DNA of 19,749 nt from Gemmatimonadota bacterium. GTDB taxonomy: Bacteria > Gemmatimonadota > Gemmatimonadetes > Gemmatimonadales > GWC2-71-9. How positions within the stretch are numbered: the stretch's first letter is position 1; every line of letters starts with the position of its first letter. Below the pieces are notes generated by a model that was not told the DNA's origin, did no database searches, and saw nothing but the letters and a program-made list of their open reading frames with translations. The DNA lies in NCBI GenBank assembly GCA_003221825.1, contig QHUE01000070.1:1-19749 (forward strand), given 5' to 3'. This document shows positions 1-6,610 of the stretch, one piece after another. A program made the position numbers and the translations under genes.

Positions 1-1224
1 CATCGCGTTGCGGATTTCGCTCAGCAGCTCGGGCGTGATTTCGTGCAGGCCGCGCTCGCGCGCCCAATCCTCGACACGCTTCGCCACCACGCCGCGCACG
101 AACGACGGGACACGATCGAGCCGCGACCGCGCGGCGGCCGACCACGTGAGCGCGGGGATGAACTCCTGGCCGTACGAGACCTCGTGTTGCGGCTCGATGA
201 CGGCGACACCCGCGGGCTCGTAGACGCAGGACGGATCCGCCGCGAGGACGTCGCCCTCGAGCGCGAATGCGCGCGCGCGGCAGCCGCCGCACAGCTTCTG
301 GTATTCGCAGCGGCCGCATTTGCCGCCCAGCGTCCCCTCCCGCAGCTGCCGGAACAGCGGCGCGGTGCGCCAGATCTCGCCGAAGCTCTGCGCGCGCAGG
401 TCGCCGGCGACTTCGGGAAGATAGGGACACGGCGTGAGCTTGCCGTCGGGGGTGATGCGGCAGTACTGCGTGCCGCACGGACAGCGCGTCTCGTAATTCA
501 GAATCGGGGACTCGGGATCGGCCGTATGCACGTGCCGCATGAAATGCGGCGCGCACTTGGCGCGAATCATCATCTGGCCGCGGTACTGGCGTTGCCAGCG
601 CGCGAGATCGGCGAGGATCGCCTCGTACTCGGCCGGCGCCAGGTCGGACAACCCCGCGCCCCGTCCCGTCGCGACCAGGAAGTAGCAGTTGAACGCGACG
701 GCGCCCTGCTCTGCCGACCACTGTGCCACCCGCTCCAGCTCGGCGCGATTCCCCTTGGTCGCCGTCGTCTGGATGATGAAATCGAGCCGCTGCGCGCGCA
801 GCCGGCCCAGCGCTAGGGTCGTGGCATCGAGCGAGCCTTTGCCGTGGCGGAAGTTGTCGTGGTAGGTCGGCCGCAAGGAATCGATCGAGACCGCCACGCC
901 CCGCACGCCGGCCGCCTTGAGCGCGGCGATCCGCTCGTCCGTCAGGAGCGTGCCGTTCGTCCCGACCACCACGGTCGCGCCGTGCTGCGAGGCGTACCCC
1001 GCGATCTGCGTGACGTCCGGGCGCAGCAGCGGCTCGCCGCCCGACAGAATCAGCAGCGGCGCCGGATTCACGCCGAGCAGCTCGTCCACGATCCGCAGGC
1101 ACTCACTCGTCGCGAGCTCCGACGTCGCGCTCTCGTGTGGACCGGCCGAGATGTAGCAATGGGCGCACTCGAGATTGCAGCGCCGCGTGAGATTCCAGGC
1201 GACGACGTGTGGGACGTGGCTCAC
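1..1224 (-). CDS. Radical SAM/SPASM protein with C-terminal PCP_red domain (3' end off window)
   Basis: Reading from GTG at 1224, the frame stays open for 408 codons to the window edge. The radical SAM cluster motif is C16-x3-C20-x2-C23 (CNLECAHC), followed by GGEP at 62-65. A SPASM-type auxiliary Fe-S region has Cys at 248, 250, 255, 266, 303, 306, 312, 315 and 333. The last ~45 residues (RLDRVPSFVRG, then ERGLHEITPELL) match the PCP_red domain of the BchB/ChlB C-terminus and closely resemble the end of the 3564-3965 product. By family the enzyme would cleave SAM to start radical chemistry; heme-modifying AhbD/NirJ-type and peptide-maturase SPASM proteins are the nearest relatives I can name. 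The substrate is unknown. GTG overlaps the TGA of the upstream gene (GTGA, 1224-1221), suggesting translational coupling. Only a few C-terminal residues are probably missing. Confidence 0.88.
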   Translation of the reverse strand, partial: MSHVPHVVAWNLTRRCNLECAHCYISAGPHESATSELATSECLRIVDELLGVNPAPLLILSGGEPLLRPDVTQIAGYASQHGATVVVGTNGTLLTDERIAALKAAGVRGVAVSIDSLRPTYHDNFRHGKGSLDATTLALGRLRAQRLDFIIQTTATKGNRAELERVAQWSAEQGAVAFNCYFLVATGRGAGLSDLAPAEYEAILADLARWQRQYRGQMMIRAKCAPHFMRHVHTADPESPILNYETRCPCGTQYCRITPDGKLTPCPYLPEVAGDLRAQSFGEIWRTAPLFRQLREGTLGGKCGRCEYQKLCGGCRARAFALEGDVLAADPSCVYEPAGVAVIEPQHEVSYGQEFIPALTWSAAARSRLDRVPSFVRGVVAKRVEDWARERGLHEITPELLSEIRNAM

Positions 1225-3176
1225 TGCAGCAGTTTCTCGACCGCCCGTTTCGCCTCTTCGGGCGTCACCGTCTTCATGTCGACGGGGCACTTGTCCATCT
1301 TCGCTTCGATGTCGCGGATGGGGCAGCGCGTGATCCCCTGCGCTTTGGCTTCCTCGATAAAGGCTTGAAGGGAAGAAGCCTCGCCGCGGATCTGTTTAGC
1401 CCGAAGCTCAGTGAACATGGCCATCATCGTGTCGACGTCGAACTCGTCGGCCTCGATCATCGCCTGCTTGTTGTCGTCCATGACGTGGGTCGTGACACGC
1501 CAGATGTCGTGGTTTCGGGCGAAGCGCTCGACGGTGTTCCGCGCCAGCGGGCGCGCGATCAGCGGCACGAGCTGCAGCCGCTGCCACCCCTCCTCGGTCC
1601 AGACGATCGGGTCGGAGGCGACGCGCGGCCGCTTCGAGACCGCGCCCGTAACCGGGCATTTGGTCTCGACTTCGGGGACCTGGGGCTCGGGATCGGCGTC
1701 GTGTCCTTGCACCTTCGTCGCCTTCATCTGCTCGGTCGCCTTCACCTCGGCGAGCGCGATCTCTTCGGCGCTGCCGATGCCCATGATCAGCTGCATGTGC
1801 GTGGGCAGCAGCTTCTGAATGGCTTCGTCGAGCCACTTATTCGTCACGGTCGGCGGCGGCCCGGCATTTCCCACCTTCTCGAGCACGTACTCTTCGACGG
1901 CGCGGCGCGCGATCCCCTGCGCGAACGGCGGCACGCGGAGAATCCGCACCTCGGCTTCGGGCGCCCAGGGTAGACCGGCCTGACCGTCTTCTTCGATCCA
2001 GGGGATGTCCTCGGGCCGCACGCCCACCACACCCGTCAACAACACAGAGCACGGCGCCAACCGCAGCAGATTCTCCGCCTGCGATCCCAGCTCCGTGTTT
2101 TCGACGCGGTGCGCCCCGTGGCGGCCGATCACCAGCAGCGAGGGCTTGATCTCCTCCACCCACTGCATGATCACCTGGAATGGCTTGCCGATGAGGATCT
2201 GCGTCTTGAGCGGCACGTCGGGGTACTGCTGCGCCATCACCTCGGCGCGCTTCAGGTTCGCCTGGCAGAGCTTGAGCAGCCCCTTGTCGATGATGTTGTT
2301 GTGGAGCTCTTCCTGCTCTTCGAACTTGAACACCTTCGACGCCTGATACGACAGCACGTCCTTGATGTTGTGGAAGACGACGTGGTGATACTCCACGTCG
2401 AACGCGCTGCAGACAAACAGCGAGCCGCCGAACTTCTGGGCCAGCTCGAGCGCCGCCTTCATGGCTTTGTAGCTGTAGGACGATCCATCCACACACACCA
2501 GGAAACGGCCGCCCTCGAGCGGCTGCTGGTCGCGCACGATGAGCACGTCCTTCTCGATATCGCGCAGCACGCGCGCGACGACGCCGCCGAGCTGCGACAA
2601 CTGCTGGCGGCCGAGGCCGTGGGCGCCGATCGCGAGCAGGTCGTACTGCCGTCCGGACGAGCCGACCAGACGGGCGGCGGCATCCTCGTCCTCGGCGACG
2701 AGCCGGCCGTTTTCGCCGAGCTTGACGTCGCTGCGGACCTTGTCGCCGCCGTCGTAGCCGGCGGCGCGGTTCGGATCGAACCCGATCAGGCCCGGCAGGC
2801 GGCCCGCACCCCGGTTCACTTCGTTGACGATCTCTTCGTAGTTGATGCCTTCGAGCAGCTGGCGCGTCAGCGGCACACCGGCCGATTCACAGCGCTTGCC
2901 CAGCTGATCGAGGAAGCTGTCGGCGATCAGCTGCAATCCCTTCTCGATCAGTTTGTCGTGGATCTTGCGCTGTTTCTTGATTTCTTCGGGCGTCTGGAAC
3001 TGGGCGGGGAGGCCGGTCTCGAGCTGGCGGAAGCGGACATCGTGGAGGCGGGCGGCGTAGACATGGTTGCCGGTGATTCTGCCGCCTGTTTTCCTACACA
3101 TCTCAATGGCGCGGTCGACGGCCCAATCGGAGTGCTGCGAGTTGTCGACCGGAACGAAAATCTCGCGGTACACCAC
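1221..3176 (-). CDS. Tandem universal stress protein fused to two PCP_red-like segments
   Basis: The product has 651 residues. UspA-like domain 1 spans about 1-216 (REIFVPVDNSQHSDWAV) and carries an insertion near 124-176. Domain 2 spans about 223-382 (RFLVCVDGSSYSYKAMKAA). Domain 2 keeps the UspA nucleotide-binding pattern G351xxG354-x9-G364S365; in domain 1 the final Ser is Gly. Two PCP_red-like segments follow: about 403-460 (ILRVPPFAQGIARRAVEEY) and 524-577 (WTEEGWQRLQLVPLIARP). Three Cys-Pro dipeptides lie at 507, 618 and 630, all in the C-terminal part. The role is unknown; I infer nucleotide-dependent signalling or chaperoning for the neighbouring redox proteins. Tandem GTG codons (3176-3174, 3173-3171) follow GGGGAGG; the second has better spacing. 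The stop overlaps the radical SAM start. Confidence 0.85.
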   Translation of the reverse strand: MVYREIFVPVDNSQHSDWAVDRAIEMCRKTGGRITGNHVYAARLHDVRFRQLETGLPAQFQTPEEIKKQRKIHDKLIEKGLQLIADSFLDQLGKRCESAGVPLTRQLLEGINYEEIVNEVNRGAGRLPGLIGFDPNRAAGYDGGDKVRSDVKLGENGRLVAEDEDAAARLVGSSGRQYDLLAIGAHGLGRQQLSQLGGVVARVLRDIEKDVLIVRDQQPLEGGRFLVCVDGSSYSYKAMKAALELAQKFGGSLFVCSAFDVEYHHVVFHNIKDVLSYQASKVFKFEEQEELHNNIIDKGLLKLCQANLKRAEVMAQQYPDVPLKTQILIGKPFQVIMQWVEEIKPSLLVIGRHGAHRVENTELGSQAENLLRLAPCSVLLTGVVGVRPEDIPWIEEDGQAGLPWAPEAEVRILRVPPFAQGIARRAVEEYVLEKVGNAGPPPTVTNKWLDEAIQKLLPTHMQLIMGIGSAEEIALAEVKATEQMKATKVQGHDADPEPQVPEVETKCPVTGAVSKRPRVASDPIVWTEEGWQRLQLVPLIARPLARNTVERFARNHDIWRVTTHVMDDNKQAMIEADEFDVDTMMAMFTELRAKQIRGEASSLQAFIEEAKAQGITRCPIRDIEAKMDKCPVDMKTVTPEEAKRAVEKLLQ

Positions 3177-3242
3177 TACCTCCCCGAGTAACGCCGCTCG
3201 AGCGGGCCTGAACTCTAGATGTCGGTGTGGATGCCGTCAGAG

Positions 3243-3277
3243 TTAAGGGATATGTGCGCGAGTCCCGAGGCTGTCAA
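3243..3277 (-). promoter_or_regulatory. Candidate sigma-70 promoter for the USP-radical SAM pair
   Basis: On the minus strand a perfect TTGACA (3277-3272) is followed after 17 bases by CATATC (3254-3249), a weak -10 matching 3 of 6 positions. The -35 overlaps the ferredoxin stop codon. The 97-base gap between ferredoxin and USP genes is the only sizeable gap in this cluster, so a second transcript could start here. It is a sequence match only. Confidence 0.35.
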
Positions 3278-3567
3278 GGAACTTGTTCACAAGCTCCCGG
3301 GACGATTTGGGTCCCGGTTTCGTTCCAAACCGTAATCGCATCCACCGGGCAGGCGTCGCACGCGCGCAATAACCGCTCCCGCTCAACCGCATCCGGCTTC
3401 ACGAATACGGCCGTGCCGCTCTCATCCAGCACGAACGCTTCCGGGGCTTCCGTGATGCAGTCGCCGAAGCCGACGCACAGGGTGCGGTCGATGCGCACGC
3501 GCAGCGCGCCGACGCTGCGCTCCTCGAAGTCGCCCCCGCCCCCGCCCCCGCCCCCGCCCCCGCTCAC
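3274..3567 (-). CDS. [3Fe-4S]-type ferredoxin with polyglycine N-terminus
   Basis: The 97-residue product starts at GTG 3567, which overlaps the TGA of the upstream gene (GTGA). After Met-Ser come ten glycines, then a small ferredoxin domain. The cluster motif is C31-VGFGD-C37 and C73-Pro, with Phe34 where a four-iron ferredoxin has its second cysteine. This is the usual pattern of the single-cluster [3Fe-4S] ferredoxins known as partners of P450s and other oxidoreductases. C70 is an extra cysteine three residues before C73, and C93 lies near the end. It probably carries electrons to an enzyme of this cluster; the adjacent radical SAM protein is a reasonable candidate, because such enzymes need a low-potential donor, but this is inference. 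Confidence 0.85.
   Translation of the reverse strand: MSGGGGGGGGGGDFEERSVGALRVRIDRTLCVGFGDCITEAPEAFVLDESGTAVFVKPDAVERERLLRACDACPVDAITVWNETGTQIVPGACEQVP
3533..3562. repeat. Five tandem CCCCCG hexamers encoding Gly10
   Basis: Five perfect CCCCCG units (plus strand) lie inside the ferredoxin gene, starting two codons after its GTG. On the coding strand they read as alternating GGG and GGC codons. Gains or losses of units would preserve the frame and change only glycine number. Five G5 runs separated by single C on the mRNA strand are a strong G-quadruplex candidate beside the start codon. Confidence 0.9.
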
Positions 3568-3965
3568 ATCCCTTCCAGGCCCAGCTCGGCGCGCGCGGTG
3601 TCCATGATCGCGGGCGTGATCTCCGGGATACCGCGTTCCTTGGCGTAATCGGCGTAGATCTTCTTCACCATGCCGCGCACAAAGCTCGGTACCCGGCTCA
3701 AGCGCTCCTGCGCATCAGTGGACCACGCCGGACCGCCCGTCACCACATTTGCCCGCACCATCTCAAAGGGTTCGCTCGGCACCGTCCGCCCACCGATTTC
3801 CACACCCAGGGACGACACGAGCTGCGTCTCCATCGGGTTCGTGAGCATGGCCACGACACGGCCGCACTTCGGGCACTTGAAGGTCGCCGCCAGCGTGCCG
3901 TCGCCAGGAAGCTGCCGCTCGCCGAAGGCCATCTGCTGGTCGCATTCGACGCAGAGGAACTTCAT
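3564..3965 (-). CDS. Small zinc-ribbon protein with C-terminal PCP_red domain
   Basis: The product has 133 residues. C5-VE-C8 and C31-PK-C34 form a CxxC...CxxC zinc-ribbon or rubredoxin-like site. The C-terminus (about 84-128: RLSRVPSFVRGMVKKIY, then ERGIPEITPAIM) is a PCP_red domain, nearly collinear with the end of the radical SAM protein in the same operon. In BchB/ChlB this domain sits at the protochlorophyllide-reducing end of a nitrogenase-like enzyme; here it is alone. I infer a small adaptor or ligand-binding subunit. ATG 3965 overlaps the TGA of the Mrp-like gene (ATGA). The open frame continues upstream to 4340, but that extension lies within the Mrp-like gene and reads as out-of-frame low-complexity protein, so I reject it. 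The stop overlaps the ferredoxin GTG. Confidence 0.87.
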   Translation of the reverse strand: MKFLCVECDQQMAFGERQLPGDGTLAATFKCPKCGRVVAMLTNPMETQLVSSLGVEIGGRTVPSEPFEMVRANVVTGGPAWSTDAQERLSRVPSFVRGMVKKIYADYAKERGIPEITPAIMDTARAELGLEGM

Positions 3966-4420
3966 AGCTGCGCGGCCAACTGGTTCCAGCTGTCTGGTGT
4001 CGGGTGCCAGGGAATCCTGGCCACGACCGGTGCGGCAAACTCCGCCGCCAAATCGTCCCCGGCCGTGCCTTGCAACGCCCCTCCCACCATGTTCTCCACG
4101 ATGCCGAGCAGCTCCGATCCGCGTTCGACGGCCGCGCGCATCGCGCGGCGCACAGCATCTCGCGATTCGGGCGTCGGGATCGTCACGGTCAGCGCCGCGG
4201 GCGGATTCCCCAGGATGTCGCACAACTCCACGTAACGCTGCATACCCGGCGGCAGGTCGAGCAGCAACATGTCGAGCTTGCCCCATTCCACATCGCCCAG
4301 GAATTCCCGCAGCGCCGACGCTTCCATCGCCCCCCGCCACACGAAACTCTCGGCGGCGGGGCCGGTGAACGTCAGGGGAGCGCCCTCATCCAGGAATTGG
4401 CCCATGGAAATGCATTTCAC
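3962..4420 (-). CDS. Mrp/NBP35-like ATPase, C-terminal half only (no P-loop)
   Basis: The 152-residue frame starts at GTG 4420. CISMGQFLDEG, then WRGAM, DVEWGKLD, DLPPG (55-59) and GIVENM follow the order of Mrp/NBP35 family proteins, which carry Fe-S clusters or assist their assembly using ATP. Intact members have about 100 more N-terminal residues with the deviant Walker A motif (KGGVGKS type). Nothing like it is encoded here. An N-terminal scrap lies just upstream (4512-4417) in another frame, so an internal deletion is likely. As written the protein should not hydrolyse ATP alone; it may be dead, or may be an assembly error. Its stop overlaps the next gene's ATG. Confidence 0.7.
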   Translation of the reverse strand: MKCISMGQFLDEGAPLTFTGPAAESFVWRGAMEASALREFLGDVEWGKLDMLLLDLPPGMQRYVELCDILGNPPAALTVTIPTPESRDAVRRAMRAAVERGSELLGIVENMVGGALQGTAGDDLAAEFAAPVVARIPWHPTPDSWNQLAAQL

Positions 4421-4512
4421 CCCGTCGAGTCCGCCACGCGCTTGCGCTGAGCGCCGATCTGGTCGGCCAGGCCGGAGCGGTCGGGATCGGTGAGTTGGTG
4501 GTAGGTGCGCAT
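4417..4512 (-). pseudogene. N-terminal scrap of the Mrp-like gene
   Basis: A 31-codon frame begins at ATG 4512 (MRTYHQLTDPDRSGLADQ) and ends at TGA 4419-4417, where it overlaps the GTG of the C-terminal half. The sequence looks like the helical N-terminus that precedes the P-loop in Mrp-type ATPases. It is too short to fold alone and sits in a different frame from the rest. The most economical explanation is loss of about 80-100 codons, including Walker A, with the junction near 4420-4440. It could instead be a genuine short upstream frame, which I think less likely. Confidence 0.5.
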
Positions 4513-4550
4513 GAGGCTAAAAGCTAGCCGGTGGGGCGGTTCGTCGGTTA

Positions 4551-4556
4551 GTATCC
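4551..4556 (+). promoter_or_regulatory. Candidate -10 element for leaderless greA
   Basis: The bases just before greA include TAGTAT near 4549-4554, a 4-of-6 match to TATAAT, followed by only about five bases before ATG 4560. No Shine-Dalgarno sequence is visible. Together these suggest a leaderless or nearly leaderless transcript. No convincing -35 box is seen. Confidence 0.25.
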
Positions 4557-4559
4557 TGC

Positions 4560-5048
4560 ATGATTGAAGGACTCAAGCAGAAGCTCCAGGACGAGGTCGA
4601 ACGGCTGAATCATGAGATCTCTTTCGTGTTGCCGAAGGAGATCGAGAAGGCACGCGCGCACGGCGACCTGCGGGAGAACTCCGAGTACAAGGCTGCCCTC
4701 GAGCGACAGCAATTCGCGCAGGTGCGCGTGCATCATTTGCGCCTGCGGCTGTCGAAACTGTCCGATGTCCGCGAGCAGGACATTCCGCGCGACCGTGTGG
4801 GATTCGGATCGCGCGTGACGGTGGAAGACCTCGATACGAAGAAGAAGGAGGTCTACGCCCTCACCCTCGGCGAGTTCATCGAGGGCGAGGACGGCGCGGC
4901 AGAGATGCCGGTCTCGATGGCGTCCCCGCTCGGCAAGGCATTGCTCGGCGGGAAAGTCGGCCAAAAGGTGGACATCACACTCCCGATGGGCAAGCGCAAA
5001 CTCAAGATCGTGAGCTTGGATACGGTGCACGACCTGGCCGGCTCTTGA
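4560..5048 (+). CDS. greA: Transcription elongation factor GreA
   Basis: The 162-residue length is normal for the family. The N-terminal coiled coil (about 1-75) contains EIEKARAHGDLRENSEYKAA with the acidic tip D..EN.EY, which GreA inserts into the RNA polymerase secondary channel to trigger cleavage of backtracked RNA. The C-terminal FKBP-like half includes SPLGKALLGGKVGQKVDITLP. ATG 4560 matches the usual GreA start (MIEGLKQKLQ). It is divergent from the broken Mrp gene, 47 bases away. No Shine-Dalgarno is visible. Confidence 0.97.
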   Translation: MIEGLKQKLQDEVERLNHEISFVLPKEIEKARAHGDLRENSEYKAALERQQFAQVRVHHLRLRLSKLSDVREQDIPRDRVGFGSRVTVEDLDTKKKEVYALTLGEFIEGEDGAAEMPVSMASPLGKALLGGKVGQKVDITLPMGKRKLKIVSLDTVHDLAGS

Positions 5049-5058
5049 CTAAAACCTT

Positions 5059-5084
5059 TTCGTGATGTCACTTAGACTCACGAA
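5059..5084. promoter_or_regulatory. Inverted repeat upstream of the secreted protein gene
   Basis: TTCGTGA (5059-5065) and TCACGAA (5078-5084) form a perfect 7-base inverted repeat with a 12-base spacer. A nested GTGA-TG-TCAC lies at 5062-5071. It sits between the greA stop and the start at 5115, where a dimeric regulator or an RNA hairpin could act. The function is untested. Confidence 0.35.
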
Positions 5085-5114
5085 CGCATGTTCAGACCTG
5101 TGGGAGAGGCACGA

Positions 5115-5786
5115 ATGTCGATGCGCTTGCTGACCGCTGCGGCGGTCTTCTTGCTTTTCGTCCCTGGGCTCGCGGCTCAGGCCGACCCCGACCATCCCGT
5201 GGCCGGCGGCGGCCCGTTGCCCGCCGGCTGGCGCGTGCGCACCGAGCCGAACCGGCAGACCGGCCAACCGGCGCCGCTCGACAATGTCAAGTTCACGAGC
5301 ATGGGCGATGGTTTGCATACCACGGTCGGGCCGGCCGCGATCTACTGGCGCGATCGCGACACGATCTCCGGCACCTACCATGTCGTAGCCAAGCTGGCGC
5401 AGATGAAGAATCCCGCGCATCCCGAAGCATTCGGCATCTTCATCGGCGGGAAGAACCTCGCCGACTCGGGCCAGACCTACACCTATTTCCTGGTTCGTCC
5501 GATCGACGGGATGTACTCGATCCGCCGCCGCGCCAGCTACACCACGCGGCCCACTGCCGTGGTCGAATGGACCGCGAGCGATGCCGTCACGAAGGCCGAC
5601 TCGGGCGGCCGGGCGACGAACGAGTTGAGCATTCTGGTCCAGGGTGGCAAGGCGAAGTTCATGGTGAACGGGAAAGAGGTCTATACCGGCGACGCCGCGA
5701 GCCTCGATGTGAACGGGGTTGTGGGTTACCGGGTCAATCACAATCTCGACGTCCATCTCGGACCGCTCGGGATTCATAAGATGTGA
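5115..5786 (+). CDS. Exported concanavalin-like-fold protein (DUF1080-like)
   Basis: The 223-residue product starts at ATG 5115, preceded by GGGAGAGG; an in-frame ATG at 5088 has no such signal. A signal peptide (MSMRLLTAAAVFLLFVPGLAAQA) ends at an AxA-type site around residues 21-23. The mature part is a beta-rich domain with FIGGKNLADSGQTYTYFLVR and FMVNGKEVYTGDAASL, which resembles the lectin/glucanase-like domains annotated as 3-keto-disaccharide hydrolase or DUF1080. I see no catalytic residues I can name, so it may bind rather than cleave. It ends ATGTGA, overlapping the GTG of the methyltransferase, so the two are probably co-translated. Confidence 0.75.
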   Translation: MSMRLLTAAAVFLLFVPGLAAQADPDHPVAGGGPLPAGWRVRTEPNRQTGQPAPLDNVKFTSMGDGLHTTVGPAAIYWRDRDTISGTYHVVAKLAQMKNPAHPEAFGIFIGGKNLADSGQTYTYFLVRPIDGMYSIRRRASYTTRPTAVVEWTASDAVTKADSGGRATNELSILVQGGKAKFMVNGKEVYTGDAASLDVNGVVGYRVNHNLDVHLGPLGIHKM

Positions 5787-6610
5787 CCGCGATAACCCCG
5801 GCAGCAGACGACGACCGCTTTTCGTTCACGCCGTTCACGCGGCATCCGTTCTTCGGGTACGTCAACCGCTGGATTCTGGAGCGGGTGATTTGTCCGGGCC
5901 GTGAGGTGATCGTCGACCTCGGCTGCGGCCCGGGTGCGATCACGGAGCTCATTCTCGAGCGCGTGCGCGACCAGCAGCCGCCGCCCCACGTCATCGGGGT
6001 CGATCCGTCCCCCTCGGCTCTCGCGAAGGCGCGCGCGGCGATCTCCTCCAAGTTCGCCGAGTTCGTGCAGGGCAGCGCCGAATGGTTGTCGAAGCTCGTG
6101 AAGTCAGCCGACGCGGTGGTATTCCTCAACGCCATTCATTTGATGCCCGACAAGGAACAGGTGCTGAAGGAGATCCGGCGCGTGCTGAAGCCGGGCGGGC
6201 TGCTCGCGTTCAACAGCACGTTCTTCAACGGAGCGTATGTCGAGGGGACGAGCGGCTTCTGGCGGCGCTGGATCGTCCGCTCGGTGCAGACGCTCCGTGA
6301 AAAGGGTATCGAGGTCAAGCACAGCGGCCATGCCGCCGCCATGGAATGGTTTTCCGCCGATCAGTACAAGGCGGCCTGTACCGCGGCGCGTTTGCGACCC
6401 ACCACGGTCGAGCTGCTACGCGTGGATATGACGCGTCAAGCGCTCATCGATATCGGTCGGTTCTCACTGTTTATCGAGGGCGCGCTCCCCGGCGTCCCTC
6501 TCGAGGAAGGCGCCCAGGCGCTCGAAGTTGGCCTCGAGCGCACGATGGAAGAGCTCAAGGTTGAGTCGGTCCCGCGGCACTGGTTGGAGGTTGTTGCGGA
6601 AGCCGTCTAG
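5783..6610 (+). CDS. Class I SAM-dependent methyltransferase
   Basis: The 275-residue product has the class I fold. Motif I is VDLGCGPG (about 44-51); acidic motif II is GVDPSPSAL; DAVVFLNAIHLMPD and the post-motif EIRRVLKPGGLLAFNSTFF follow. The last ~100 residues are variable and should hold the substrate site. The resemblance is to small-molecule or lipid methyltransferases of the Methyltransf_11/25 type; the substrate cannot be read from the sequence. GTG 5783 overlaps the TGA of the secreted-protein gene. The 3' end overlaps the convergent glycosyltransferase gene by 56 bases. Confidence 0.9.
   Translation: MTAITPAADDDRFSFTPFTRHPFFGYVNRWILERVICPGREVIVDLGCGPGAITELILERVRDQQPPPHVIGVDPSPSALAKARAAISSKFAEFVQGSAEWLSKLVKSADAVVFLNAIHLMPDKEQVLKEIRRVLKPGGLLAFNSTFFNGAYVEGTSGFWRRWIVRSVQTLREKGIEVKHSGHAAAMEWFSADQYKAACTAARLRPTTVELLRVDMTRQALIDIGRFSLFIEGALPGVPLEEGAQALEVGLERTMEELKVESVPRHWLEVVAEAV

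Noticed and set aside
43..1368. Long plus-strand open frames opposite the radical SAM gene
   Set aside because: They are Arg/Ala-rich shadow frames; the minus strand encodes clear radical SAM and SPASM motifs.
2109..3191. A 360-residue plus-strand frame opposite the USP gene
   Set aside because: It is a typical high-GC antisense shadow with no recognisable motif; the minus-strand USP domains are clear.
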